NCBI GenBank assembly: GCA_964600075.1
Contig: CAZRIE010000086.1
Coordinates: 1-17,965 of the forward strand
Source: CAZRIE01 sp964600075
GTDB taxonomy: Bacteria > Bacteroidota > Bacteroidia > Flavobacteriales > Flavobacteriaceae
Length of the DNA: 17,965 bases
Direction: 5' to 3'
Below are positions 4,818 to 13,600 of this stretch, piece after piece (within the stretch, counting starts at the first letter, position 1; the number at the start of each line of letters is the position of its first letter). The notes under the pieces were generated by a model. That model saw only the letters and a list, made by a program, of their open reading frames with translations. It did no database searches and was not told the origin of the DNA. A program made the position numbers and the translations under genes.

Positions 4818-6710
4818 ATGGCTACAGGTAAAATCAATGTTTCAGTAGAGAATATATTTCCACTGATAAAGAAATTTTTATACAGCGACCACGAAATCTT
4901 TTTACGTGAGTTGATATCTAACAGTACAGATGCTACGCTAAAATTAAAGCATTTAACTTCCATTGGGGAAGCTAAGGTCGACTATGGAGATCCAATGATC
5001 GAAATCAAGGTCGACAAGGAAGGCAAAAAATTGCACGTCATCGACCACGGAATAGGAATGACCGAAGAAGAAGTCAAAAAATATATCAATGAAGTGGCTT
5101 TCTCCGGTGCCGAAGAGTTCTTGAACAAATATGAAGACGATGCGAAAGATTCTGGAATCATTGGCCATTTCGGACTAGGCTTCTACTCCGCCTTTATGGT
5201 AGCGGAAAAAGTAGAAATTCTAACAAAGAGTTTTCAAGAAGATGCCGAAGCCGTTCATTGGAGCTGCGATGGTTCACCAAAATTCACACTAAAAAAAGGC
5301 AAAAAGAAAGACTTCGGTACCGAAATCATTTTGCATATTGCCGAAGACTCCACCGAATTTTTAGAAGAAAATCGTATCACCGAACTTTTGCTCAAGTACA
5401 ACAAGTTCATGCCGATACCTATCAAGTTCGGTACAAAAACGGAAACTCTTCCGAAACCTGAAGATGCGAAAGAAGATGACCCCGCTCCTACCCAAGAAGT
5501 CGATAACATTATAAATAATCCGACTCCGGCATGGACCAAACAACCAAAAGATTTAGAGGATAAAGACTATAAGGAATTCTATCGAGAGCTGTACCCAATG
5601 CAGTTCGAAGAGCCGTTATTCCACATTCATTTGAATGTCGATTATCCGTTCAACTTGACAGGTATCTTGTATTTTCCCAAGTTGACCAACGACCTCAATA
5701 CTCAAAAAGACCGGATACAATTGTATCAAAATCAGGTTTTTGTAACCGATAACGTCGAGGGCATTGTACCCGAATTCTTGACGATGTTACGTGGTGTGAT
5801 CGATTCGCCAGATATTCCCTTGAACGTTTCGCGTTCGTACTTACAAGCAGATGGCGCGGTCAAAAAGATAGCCTCCTACATCACTAGAAAAGTGGCCGAC
5901 AAATTGAATTCACTTTTCAAGAATAATCGCGAGGATTTAGAGAAAAAATGGAACGATATCAAAATCGTAATCGAATACGGAATGCTTTCCGAGGATAAGT
6001 TCTTTGAAAAAGCTGACAAATTTGCATTATATCCGACCGTAGATGATAACTACTTCACTTTTGAAGAATTACAGGAAAAAATAAAAGATACCCAGACCGA
6101 TAAAGATGACAAGTTAGTGGTGCTGTATGCTTCTAATAAAGAAGAACAGCACAGCTATATCGAAGCGGCCAAGGCCAAAGGTTATGAAGTGCTATTGATG
6201 GATTCGCCCATTATCGGACACCTCATGCAGAAACTGGAAACTTCAAAAGAAAAGGTTTCGTTCGCTCGTGTCGATGCCGACCATCTAGACAACCTTATCA
6301 AAAAAGAGGATACCCAAATATCTAAACTTTCTGACGAAGAAAAAGAGAAGCTCAAAACCAATCTAGAAGAAGTTATAGAAAACAAGAGCTTTACGGTTCA
6401 ACTCGAAGCTATGGATAGTAGCGCATCACCATTCATAATTACCGAACCTGAATTCATGCGACGTATGAAAGAAATGCAACAGACTGGGGGCGGCGGCGGT
6501 ATGTTCGGTATGGGCAATATGCCAGAAATGTATAATCTTATCGTGAATACGAATCACGAACTGGTCAGCGAAATTCTCAATACGAAAACCGCTAAGAAAC
6601 GTGAACGTTTGATCAATCAGTCTATCGATTTGGCACGACTTTCCAAAGGTTTGCTAAAAGGTGAAGAACTTACGGAGTTTATCAAACGTAGTTATGAGAT
6701 GGTGAAATAG
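4818..6710 (+). CDS. htpG: Hsp90 chaperone HtpG
   Basis: This 630-residue cytosolic ATP-dependent chaperone is close to the length of E. coli HtpG (624). The N-terminal GHKL ATPase domain is complete: FLRELISNSTDA (28-39) with Glu31 and Asn35, DHGIGM (76-81) and the lid loop GHFGLGFYSAFM (116-127). The middle domain has the Hsp90 signature LNVSRSYLQ around residues 335-343, including the ATP-contacting Arg. The C-terminal dimerisation domain contains a Gly/Met-rich loop (TGGGGGMFGMG, about 554-564). An acidic insertion, rich in Pro, Glu and Asp, lies near residues 212-230. The ATG at 4818 is the natural start, since MATGKINVSVENIF aligns with the family N-terminus. It is monocistronic, with a promoter candidate at 4679, a REP-like hairpin in the leader and a strong terminator 28 bp after the stop. 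Confidence 0.98.
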   Translation: MATGKINVSVENIFPLIKKFLYSDHEIFLRELISNSTDATLKLKHLTSIGEAKVDYGDPMIEIKVDKEGKKLHVIDHGIGMTEEEVKKYINEVAFSGAEEFLNKYEDDAKDSGIIGHFGLGFYSAFMVAEKVEILTKSFQEDAEAVHWSCDGSPKFTLKKGKKKDFGTEIILHIAEDSTEFLEENRITELLLKYNKFMPIPIKFGTKTETLPKPEDAKEDDPAPTQEVDNIINNPTPAWTKQPKDLEDKDYKEFYRELYPMQFEEPLFHIHLNVDYPFNLTGILYFPKLTNDLNTQKDRIQLYQNQVFVTDNVEGIVPEFLTMLRGVIDSPDIPLNVSRSYLQADGAVKKIASYITRKVADKLNSLFKNNREDLEKKWNDIKIVIEYGMLSEDKFFEKADKFALYPTVDDNYFTFEELQEKIKDTQTDKDDKLVVLYASNKEEQHSYIEAAKAKGYEVLLMDSPIIGHLMQKLETSKEKVSFARVDADHLDNLIKKEDTQISKLSDEEKEKLKTNLEEVIENKSFTVQLEAMDSSASPFIITEPEFMRRMKEMQQTGGGGGMFGMGNMPEMYNLIVNTNHELVSEILNTKTAKKRERLINQSIDLARLSKGLLKGEELTEFIKRSYEMVK

Positions 6711-6732
6711 ACGTTAGACCTTAGAAAAATAC

Positions 6733-6766
6733 AAAAACCGCTTCAATGACTTGAAGCGGTTTTTTT
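6733..6766 (+). terminator. htpG intrinsic terminator
   Basis: CCGCTTCAA (6738-6746), loop TGAC, TTGAAGCGG (6751-6759) is followed by seven Ts and preceded by five As, so it can act on either strand. The rest of the gap to 6996 shows no gene or clear promoter. Confidence 0.9.
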
Positions 6767-6996
6767 ATGGGCCTAAAATTCTTGCATGATCCACATGAGC
6801 AGGAGATATCTATCTGAATTTAATAACTTTTGAATAAAACCCAATATAGATCTATCTGTCGTTCATTAATTAATTCATATCCCAATTTTAAAGTGGATAT
6901 GCACTTGGAAAATAGATTCCCGTAATTCGTTAATTCTGACTATCTTGAACCATACTGATACAATCCCACCTGAACAAATACTAAAATTTAAGGAAC

Positions 6997-7455
6997 ATGA
7001 CATCTGAAGAATATATCGCGGAAAGAATCGACGATCAATTAGCTTGGTACGGCAAAAAGAGTGCTATTAATAAAAAATATCATTTATGGTCTAATGCCCT
7101 CATCATTATCTTTGCTGCATTAATCCCATTTTTTGCTGGACTCGATGAAAAAACCTTGGTTGGGGCAAAATACATAATCGCCTTGTTAGGAGTACTGACA
7201 GCAACGTTCACCGGCATCTCTGCTTTATACAAATTTCAAGAAAAATGGATGACCTATAGAATTACCGGGGAATCTTTGAAACGCGAAAAAATTCTATTTC
7301 AGACGCGCACCGAACCTTACACTAGCGGAGCCTCTTCGTTTAACCAATTTGTGAGTGCCGCGGAAGGTATTATGAACACTGAAAACGCCGTATGGACGCA
7401 GATCATCAATAAAAAAGAAGAACAGCCCAATAACGATAATCCAATTTCAACTTAA
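6997..7455 (+). CDS. DUF4231 two-TM membrane protein (SLATT-like)
   Basis: This 152-residue protein has two transmembrane helices, about 31-48 (WSNALIIIFAALIPFFAG) and 58-76, with a short loop between them. They are flanked by a cytosolic N-terminal helix and a C-terminal helix. The pattern after the second helix, YKFQEKWMTYRITGESLKREK (78-98, split over the motif), is the hallmark of DUF4231, a family I place among the SLATT two-TM effector-type domains. SLATT proteins were proposed to be pore-forming effectors in bacterial conflict systems, but many are found outside such systems and no activity is shown here. The gene precedes an MscS-type channel gene by 47 bp on the same strand, so they are probably co-transcribed. 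Family call good, effector role speculative. Confidence 0.8.
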   Translation: MTSEEYIAERIDDQLAWYGKKSAINKKYHLWSNALIIIFAALIPFFAGLDEKTLVGAKYIIALLGVLTATFTGISALYKFQEKWMTYRITGESLKREKILFQTRTEPYTSGASSFNQFVSAAEGIMNTENAVWTQIINKKEEQPNNDNPIST

Positions 7456-7502
7456 GAAGCAGAGCGTAGTATAAACTCAGATATTAATGTCAAGTATTTT
7501 TT

Positions 7503-8618
7503 ATGGGTATTATCAGTATATTTATTCTAAGTGTTCAAGCCTCTGGGGGAAACGACAAAATAGATTGGACCGGAAAGCTCTTAGATATGCTAATTCCGTT
7601 GGTTGTGCTTTTTGGAGTTGTACTATTCATATTTTTGAGTAACCGGCTTTTTAACAAATCACAATTTCTGCCTCAGACAAAGAATACCTTAAAACGATTA
7701 GTTGCTATTGCGATCATCTTTATTGGGATGTTCGCTTTTATTTTTAATCTCCCCATAGCGCCTGCAAAACAATTGGAAATCGTAAAATTTCTGGCGGTGT
7801 TATTTAGTGCAGGAATTGCCCTGAGTTCAACCACCGTGCTTGGTAATCTGATCTCCGGCATCATGAACAATACAGTCAAACGATTTCGTATTGGAGATCT
7901 GATCAAAATAGGTGATTTACACGGTAGGGTAACCAGTAAGCGTTTTTTCCATACGGAAATCCAATTGGAAGACAGTAATTTTGTCTCTGTACCCAATTTA
8001 TTTGTGGCCACGCACCCAGTGATCCTAACTAAAAAAAGCAAAACTGTAATTAGCACCACAGTTTCTTTAGGGTATGATGTATCTAGAATTAAAATTGAGA
8101 AATGTCTTTTGAAGGCAGCCAAAGCAGCCGGTTTAGCCAACCCTTATGTCTATATTACCGACCTCGGCGATTATTCTGTGGTCTATAAAGTTCACGGATT
8201 TTTAGAGGATAGCAGTAAAAAATATTTCAGTACGACTTCACAACTCAACGCAATGGTGCTAGATACACTTCACGAAGCTAAAATTGAGATAGTATCCCCT
8301 TCATTTATGAATCAGCAGCAGATAGACAAGAAACTGTTTATTCCCAAAGCTCATACAGAAAAGGCCACACAAAATCAGGAGTCTCCAGAGCATCTTATTT
8401 TTGCCGATGCGAACAAATCCTTAGAAATCGAAAATAAAAAAGATGCTCTGCTAAAGATTGATAAAAGGATAAAGGACCTTAAAGAAAAACTAAAAGGATT
8501 GGTGGATGAAGGGGAAATCGAGGACGTAAAATCAGATTTAAAGAGATGTGAAAGATTGAAAGAGGATTTCGATCATAACATAAAAGAAGAAATCATAAAA
8601 AATGAAGCGCTGGATTAA
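7503..8618 (+). CDS. MscS-family mechanosensitive channel protein
   Basis: This 371-residue inner-membrane channel has TM helices at about 28-48 and 66-84 and a pore-lining helix at about 93-121 (FSAGIALSSTTVLGNLISGIM). The MscS beta-domain follows with KRFRIGDLIKIGDLHGRV (126-143) and the signature VSVPNLF (161-167). The alpha/beta vestibule occupies roughly 180-270. Residues ~300-371 are a charged coiled coil, an extension beyond the E. coli MscS core (286 residues). The family releases solutes under membrane tension. Pore Gly/Ala packing is looser than in E. coli MscS, so conductance could differ. The first ~15 residues may be a short hydrophobic leader. It follows the DUF4231 gene by 47 bp and probably shares its transcript, ending at the hairpin at 8653. 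Confidence 0.88.
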   Translation: MGIISIFILSVQASGGNDKIDWTGKLLDMLIPLVVLFGVVLFIFLSNRLFNKSQFLPQTKNTLKRLVAIAIIFIGMFAFIFNLPIAPAKQLEIVKFLAVLFSAGIALSSTTVLGNLISGIMNNTVKRFRIGDLIKIGDLHGRVTSKRFFHTEIQLEDSNFVSVPNLFVATHPVILTKKSKTVISTTVSLGYDVSRIKIEKCLLKAAKAAGLANPYVYITDLGDYSVVYKVHGFLEDSSKKYFSTTSQLNAMVLDTLHEAKIEIVSPSFMNQQQIDKKLFIPKAHTEKATQNQESPEHLIFADANKSLEIENKKDALLKIDKRIKDLKEKLKGLVDEGEIEDVKSDLKRCERLKEDFDHNIKEEIIKNEALD

Positions 8619-8652
8619 ATTTATTGACTAAATCCATGATTATAAGGGTTCG

Positions 8653-8690
8653 AAAAAGGTTTGTAGTGCCCAAGGGCTTCCTTTTTTTTT
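8653..8690. terminator. terminator after the MscS-family gene
   Basis: AAAAAGG (8653-8659) pairs with CCTTTTT (8680-8686), enclosing a small GCCC/GGGC stem, and nine Ts follow on the plus strand. It lies 35 bp after the channel stop. The outer stem also works on the minus strand, so it may end the convergent gene too. Confidence 0.65.
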
Positions 8691-8698
8691 AAGATGAC

Positions 8699-8745
8699 TG
8701 CCCTTAATAATTTATCCCACCCTTCTATGGATATCAATAAGGGCA
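8699..8745. repeat. 8-bp inverted repeat between convergent genes
   Basis: TGCCCTTA (8699-8706) and TAAGGGCA (8738-8745) are exact complements 31 bases apart. They lie downstream of the minus-strand gene. It could be a long-loop 3' hairpin; there is no T-tract. Confidence 0.35.
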
Positions 8746-8794
8746 ATCTAGGATTATAATTTAATTTGTAGGTCTTATGTGATTATCTGCAGTG

Positions 8795-10072
8795 CTAACT
8801 CAATTTGGGCTCCATCGTATTAATAGTACTCTCCACATAGTTTTCTATGCCGAAAAAGTTATCCAGATCTAGCGAGCCATCCCTACCCAAGGTATAGAGT
8901 ATATGATCCACCCCCGGATTTGAATAACAAACAATCAGGTCTGCAAGTACGTTATATGCAGCTTTGGTAAACTTCCCATTCCCAAGTTGTTTATTTCCAT
9001 AACCTGCAAAGTGCTTGCAGTCTACTCTTTCTCCCTTATGGTTGATATAACTCTGACCTGAAATCACCTGGCAACCCGCCGAAAAATTCGTCTTGCCTAT
9101 CCCGGACCAATGAATATTAATGGTGCCATTGGGCGTTGCATCCAAACCTTTATTAATATCATCCTGGGTTAAGGCATTATCGTTGTTCTCATCTCGAAAG
9201 ACCAACACGCCATTTCTTCTCGGATCTCCTTGAGGGTATTTGGTACTATAAGGTTTTAAAGCGCGGTAATCACTATTATGCCATCCGAAGCGGTATTTAT
9301 GCTGCCCTTCCACCAAAAAAGCTTCATCAAAACGACCCGTCTTTTTCTTTTTATTATACGCCATTGCCTGACTAGGGTCTGTGGAGCCCCAGAACTTAAA
9401 GACCATTCCTTTTATCAACAGAATAAAAAGATCATTATTCTCGCGGGCCGCATAAGACCCTTCCTCATCCACACGAATCCCTAAAAGATGTACATCGTTT
9501 GACAGATATTTCCACTGGCTGACTTTTCGGGTATCTGTAGCTCTGTTAAATTGTTCTACCTGCTTTAGAATAGGATGTGGGCTAGCACTATAATCGGCTT
9601 TTGCTTTATTCAAAAGTGCAAGCCATGCCGTATATTCAGCTGTTGGTCTGTTCTCTGACCAACTGGCCCAATCGCATATTTTATTCTTATTTTTCTGCCA
9701 TCTTTCCAAATGTGGTATTGTATATTCGTCTACTATCCCATTGGGAATAATACGGGAGTCACCCTCATTATCATATTTTCGAACGTATTCTTGAAATAGT
9801 CGTACCGCTGCCTGGGTAACGTAGTCATAAACACCATCAATTACGCCTCTAGGCATAAATCCCCTGTCGCGAAGAAATTCTTGTAATTCTGATATCGTAT
9901 TCCCTTGTATTTCTTCGAATTTCCTCGAGATCCTAAAATCATCATCCCTAAATTTCATCACCTTGGTGAGCGAATCAATATCATCTTGATGGTAAAGGCT
10001 GAGATAAGCTAATCGCTCTTTCTTTGTTGCAAGTTTTCCGGTATCGATATTCCCTAGTATGAGCGCTTTCAT
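8795..10072 (-). CDS. peptidoglycan-binding protein with SAGCQ (L,D-transpeptidase-like) domain
   Basis: This 425-residue protein is soluble. Residues ~57-125 form a PG_binding_1-type repeat domain: TISELQEFLRDRGFMPRG, VIDGVYDYVTQAAVRLFQEY, then NGIVDEYTIPHLERW. The C-terminal part (about 195-395) matches a family seen in phages and bacteria with FWGSTDPS (227-234), a Gly-rich central section, INIHWSG with His321 and SAGCQVI with Cys334. The spaced His and Ser-x-Gly-Cys are like the catalytic residues of YkuD L,D-transpeptidases or related cysteine peptidases. It is therefore predicted to bind and cut or remodel cell wall. No signal peptide is visible, so export would need lysis, a contractile device or another route. 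It is divergent from the CHAT operon across 566 bp and convergent to the MscS gene. Domain calls good, activity inferred. Confidence 0.75.
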   Translation of the reverse strand: MKALILGNIDTGKLATKKERLAYLSLYHQDDIDSLTKVMKFRDDDFRISRKFEEIQGNTISELQEFLRDRGFMPRGVIDGVYDYVTQAAVRLFQEYVRKYDNEGDSRIIPNGIVDEYTIPHLERWQKNKNKICDWASWSENRPTAEYTAWLALLNKAKADYSASPHPILKQVEQFNRATDTRKVSQWKYLSNDVHLLGIRVDEEGSYAARENNDLFILLIKGMVFKFWGSTDPSQAMAYNKKKKTGRFDEAFLVEGQHKYRFGWHNSDYRALKPYSTKYPQGDPRRNGVLVFRDENNDNALTQDDINKGLDATPNGTINIHWSGIGKTNFSAGCQVISGQSYINHKGERVDCKHFAGYGNKQLGNGKFTKAAYNVLADLIVCYSNPGVDHILYTLGRDGSLDLDNFFGIENYVESTINTMEPKLS

Positions 10073-10207
10073 TACTTCTTTTTTAGATGTTTTAAAGTGT
10101 TGTAATTTAAATTTTCCAAGCTTTATTAAAGAAGCTCTGGCTTTGGATCTGGTCCAGTTAAAGGCAATTCGTTCATTTAACTAATAGTCTTGCAGCAATG
10201 GGTGTAC

Positions 10208-10234
10208 TTTTTTTTGGGGGCGGGGCGGAGGGAG
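10208..10234. other. T8 tract followed by a G-rich run (possible G-quadruplex)
   Basis: Eight Ts (10208-10215) run into G5-C-G4-C-G2-A-G3 (10216-10232) within an otherwise AT-rich gap. Four G-runs with single-base loops could form a two-layer quadruplex. The rest of the gap 10073-10638 holds the inverted repeat at 10289 and a weak promoter at 10581; I see no gene there. Confidence 0.4.
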
Positions 10235-10288
10235 AATTTTGATGTGTTAAAAGGTAGGAATAGTTCTGGTTAAATACAAGGTTATTCT

Positions 10289-10343
10289 GAAACATAAACT
10301 GGGATAAAACCTTTTTTGATTTTCAGTTTATCTTCCATGTTTC
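10289..10343. repeat. nested inverted repeat in the divergent gap
   Basis: GAAACAT (10289-10295) pairs with ATGTTTC (10337-10343). The overlapping ATAAACTG (10294-10301) pairs with CAGTTTAT (10324-10331). It could be an RNA hairpin or an operator between the two divergent transcription units. Confidence 0.4.
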
Positions 10344-10554
10344 ATGTACGACCATCTATTATTCTCCTATTTAAAAAATTAACAAGACCTTTCTTTTTAA
10401 CAATTATATACCTACATAATAAATTTCTTGCTAACTTGATATAATCTATTTGGTTACTTCATATAATAAGGGGTACTTCTAAAATTGATATATATCATCA
10501 ACCAATGGTATGGTAATTTATGTATGAATAAAAATCAGGGACAACTTGAAATAC

Positions 10555-10588
10555 TTGTCAATACTATTTCCTTATAGATCATAATTTG
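10555..10588 (+). promoter_or_regulatory. weak promoter candidate of the CHAT operon
   Basis: TTG (10555-10557), 23 bases, then ATAATTTG (10581-10588) is close to TAnnTTTG but off in spacing and at the first bases. It lies about 50 bp before the start codon. It is the best match I see upstream of this gene, but is not convincing. Confidence 0.25.
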
Positions 10589-10638
10589 AATTTACATTCA
10601 AAATCGGCTGATGGGAAATCCAACCAAAAACCAATGCT

Positions 10639-13600
10639 ATGCAACCTATTACTAAATTGATTGTTCATGCCCAGAAAAAAGACTCCAAAGACGGTAGTGT
10701 AACTTACGAAATAGCGTCTAGTCAAAGAGACAGCTCTAACGAGCAGGAGATTCCTTTGGAAAAAGACACCTTGCTCCAATTTCAGTTTGACGACGACACT
10801 AAATGGATGTGCGACCCATCTACCTTGCACGAAGTATTTCCTGAGGCAGATGCTGTGATCCACACCAAGACCCGTTCTCAGGCTGAAGATGGCTTTAAAT
10901 TGCCAACCGAAATAAAAGCATCAGGAACGGCAACGGAGAGAGGGATTGTAGGGAAAATTGGTTTAAAACTATTAAAGGTCTTGGCCAAAAAAACCCTTTC
11001 GGAAGGTGTTGAAGCACTAGCAAAAAAGCTGGAAAATGCAAATCTAAAAAATGGCATACCGGAAGAAAATAAGTTGTGGGCAGATGGTTTTGAGCAGATA
11101 TATCTTGAAGAAGGGGCACAACTATTCACTATAAATCGCCAATTTGATTTCGGAAGCTTTAGGGGTACTCAAAAAGACAAACCTTATTTTCTATTCATAC
11201 ACGGTACAAATTCCGATACTCTGGGTGCATTTAATGGATTAAAGGAATCGGAAGTATGGCGAACAATTCACGGTACATATGGTAGCAATGTTATTGCGTT
11301 TCAGCATAGAACCTTAACAGAAAGTCCTTTAGAAAATGCCGTAAAACTGGCCAATCTACTGCCAAACGATATTGAATTACATATTATCAGTCATTCTAGG
11401 GGGGGAATCATCGGAGATATTCTGAGTAAATACAGCAGTGATGGTAAAAAAGCCGCCAAGGGGTTTACCAATGCCCATATTGCATTGTTGAAAAAAGAAC
11501 AAAACAGACAAAGTGATATAGATAATATCAGGAAGCTGAATACGATATATAAAACCAAGAAAATTGCGATCACCAAATTCATTAGAGTGGGTTGCCCGGC
11601 TGCGGGCACAACGCTGGCTTCGAAAAGGCTAGATTATGTACTGAATGTTTTCTTCAATGTACTAGGGAATGTTACCGGTCCCGTTGGTGATGTTTTTGTA
11701 GAACTGCTCTCAACTGCTATTGAAAATAAAGATAATGCTGAGGTATTACCGGGTATAGAAGCGCAAAGCCCGGCCTCTCCCTTTATCAAAATATTAAATG
11801 ATCAAACCGAAGAAAATGCAATTACCGGTAATGCCCTTGCCGTTATTGCGGGTAATGGGGCCATTAACTTTTCCGGACATGGGCTGCTTGTGATTCTTGG
11901 AAAGCTCTTTTTCTGGAAACGCAATGATTTGGTGGTCAATACAGATTCGATGTATTTAGGGGCAAAAAGAGCCAATGAGATACAATATTTCTTTGATGAG
12001 AATTCTGACGTTAACCATGTAAAATATTTTGAGAACAAGAGCACCCTCGATGCTATTAATACCGCCATTGAAAATGAAACAGGTACCCAAATACCGGGTT
12101 TTAAATCTTTTGATCAAAACAAAATACCAAGCAGTGATAGAGATGATCGTGGATTGGAGTACGGGACACTTAAACCAGAAAGCAAACCTCCTTCCGGTGA
12201 ACGCGCTATTGTTGTGCTGCTTCCCGGAATTATGGGGTCTAACCTTTCGGATGGAAACAATAAGCTATGGCTGAATTATTTTAATATACTCGGCGGGGGT
12301 TTATTAGATCTTGATAATACCCATGATAGTAAAATAGTGGCCGATTCGGTTGTAAAAAGCTCCTATAAAAGGCTGTACGATTCGTTAACCGAGAAATACG
12401 ATGTAGTTATTTACCCTTTTGATTGGCGAATGCAGTTGGGAGAATGCGCCAGCAAATTTGACATAAAAATAAAGGAGTTAATGAGGTTAGGACAACCCAT
12501 TAAAATTATTGGCCATTCCATGGGCGGGGTTTTGGTCCGTGACTTTATAATAAAGCACCCACTAACCTGGCAAGAACTTAACGATTCAAAAGACTTCCAA
12601 CTTGTTTTCCTTGGATCCCCTCTGCAAGGGTCTTTTAGAATACTTACCGTATTGTTTGGAGAGGATGCCATTATTAATAAACTGAGTATGTTAGATTTAA
12701 AACATACCAAAAAGGAATTGCTAAGCATGTTTAGCAAATTTGAAGGTATACTGAGTCTTTTACCTATTAATAAGAATGAAGTTGAAAATAACGATTTTTC
12801 AAATATCCGTACCTGGGAGAATATGAGCGAGGTGTTCAATAAAAAGGACTGGCCCCTTCCCGGGAAGGATGAATTGAAAAGATTTAAAACGTATAGAGAC
12901 CAAATCATTAATCAGCTAGACAGTATAGATTATTCAAATATGGCCTATATAGCGGGCAAAGATAAAATGACGCCTAGCGGTTATTTCAAGGAAGAAATAC
13001 TCAAGGATAAAGAGTTGCATTTTTTGTATACCAGCCGAGGAGACCAGAGCGTAACCTGGGATTCTATCCCCAAACAACTGAAAGAGAAGAAATCGGTCTA
13101 CTACACCAGAACTTCGCATGGGATGCTCGCAAATGACCCTGATATTTTTGAGGGGATAGAAGAGATTCTCTCCACTGGTAGCACCAGTCTATTAAGTAAG
13201 AAAGAGTTTATATTACGAGCAGGAGAGGAAGAACTGTTTAGGGCAGAACCTGAAAACGATTTCGATTTGTCCGAAACGGCCTTTGAAAATGCCATATTGG
13301 GTATTAACACTGTCGAACTCAGTAATGAGGAACCTCTCGAGGTTACCGTGAGTAATGGAGACTTACATTATACCAGTTACCCGATATTAGCCGGGCACTT
13401 TATAAACGATGGGATTTTATATGCAGAAAAGACGATAGATACCTATTTGGATTTTGGACTTACCGCCAAGCATAAATTGGGCTTGTATCCGGGAAATATT
13501 GGTACTAATTCTATATTCTCAGGGAATGTAGAAAGGGAATTTGAAGGGGCCATAATTGTAGGTCTTGGAGAACCGGGAAACCTAACATCTTTTCAGCTTG

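Noticed and set aside
4769..4963. Minus-strand open frame of 64 codons ending in FPRRRESV
   Set aside because: It runs antisense to htpG and its end is the usual spurious translation of the REP-like palindrome; not a gene.
7673..8140. 155-codon minus-strand frame inside the MscS-family gene
   Set aside because: It is the antisense shadow of a clear MscS domain and shows no recognisable protein features.
11878..11886. His414 (FSGHG) as the catalytic His of hydrolase 1
   Set aside because: In this fold the acid precedes the His; Asp430 followed by His460 (VNHVKYFEN) fits the family pattern better.
12411..12908. 165-codon minus-strand frame inside the CHAT-hydrolase gene
   Set aside because: It is antisense to the LCAT-like domain, which has intact catalytic motifs; low-complexity Ser/Leu composition is typical of a shadow frame.
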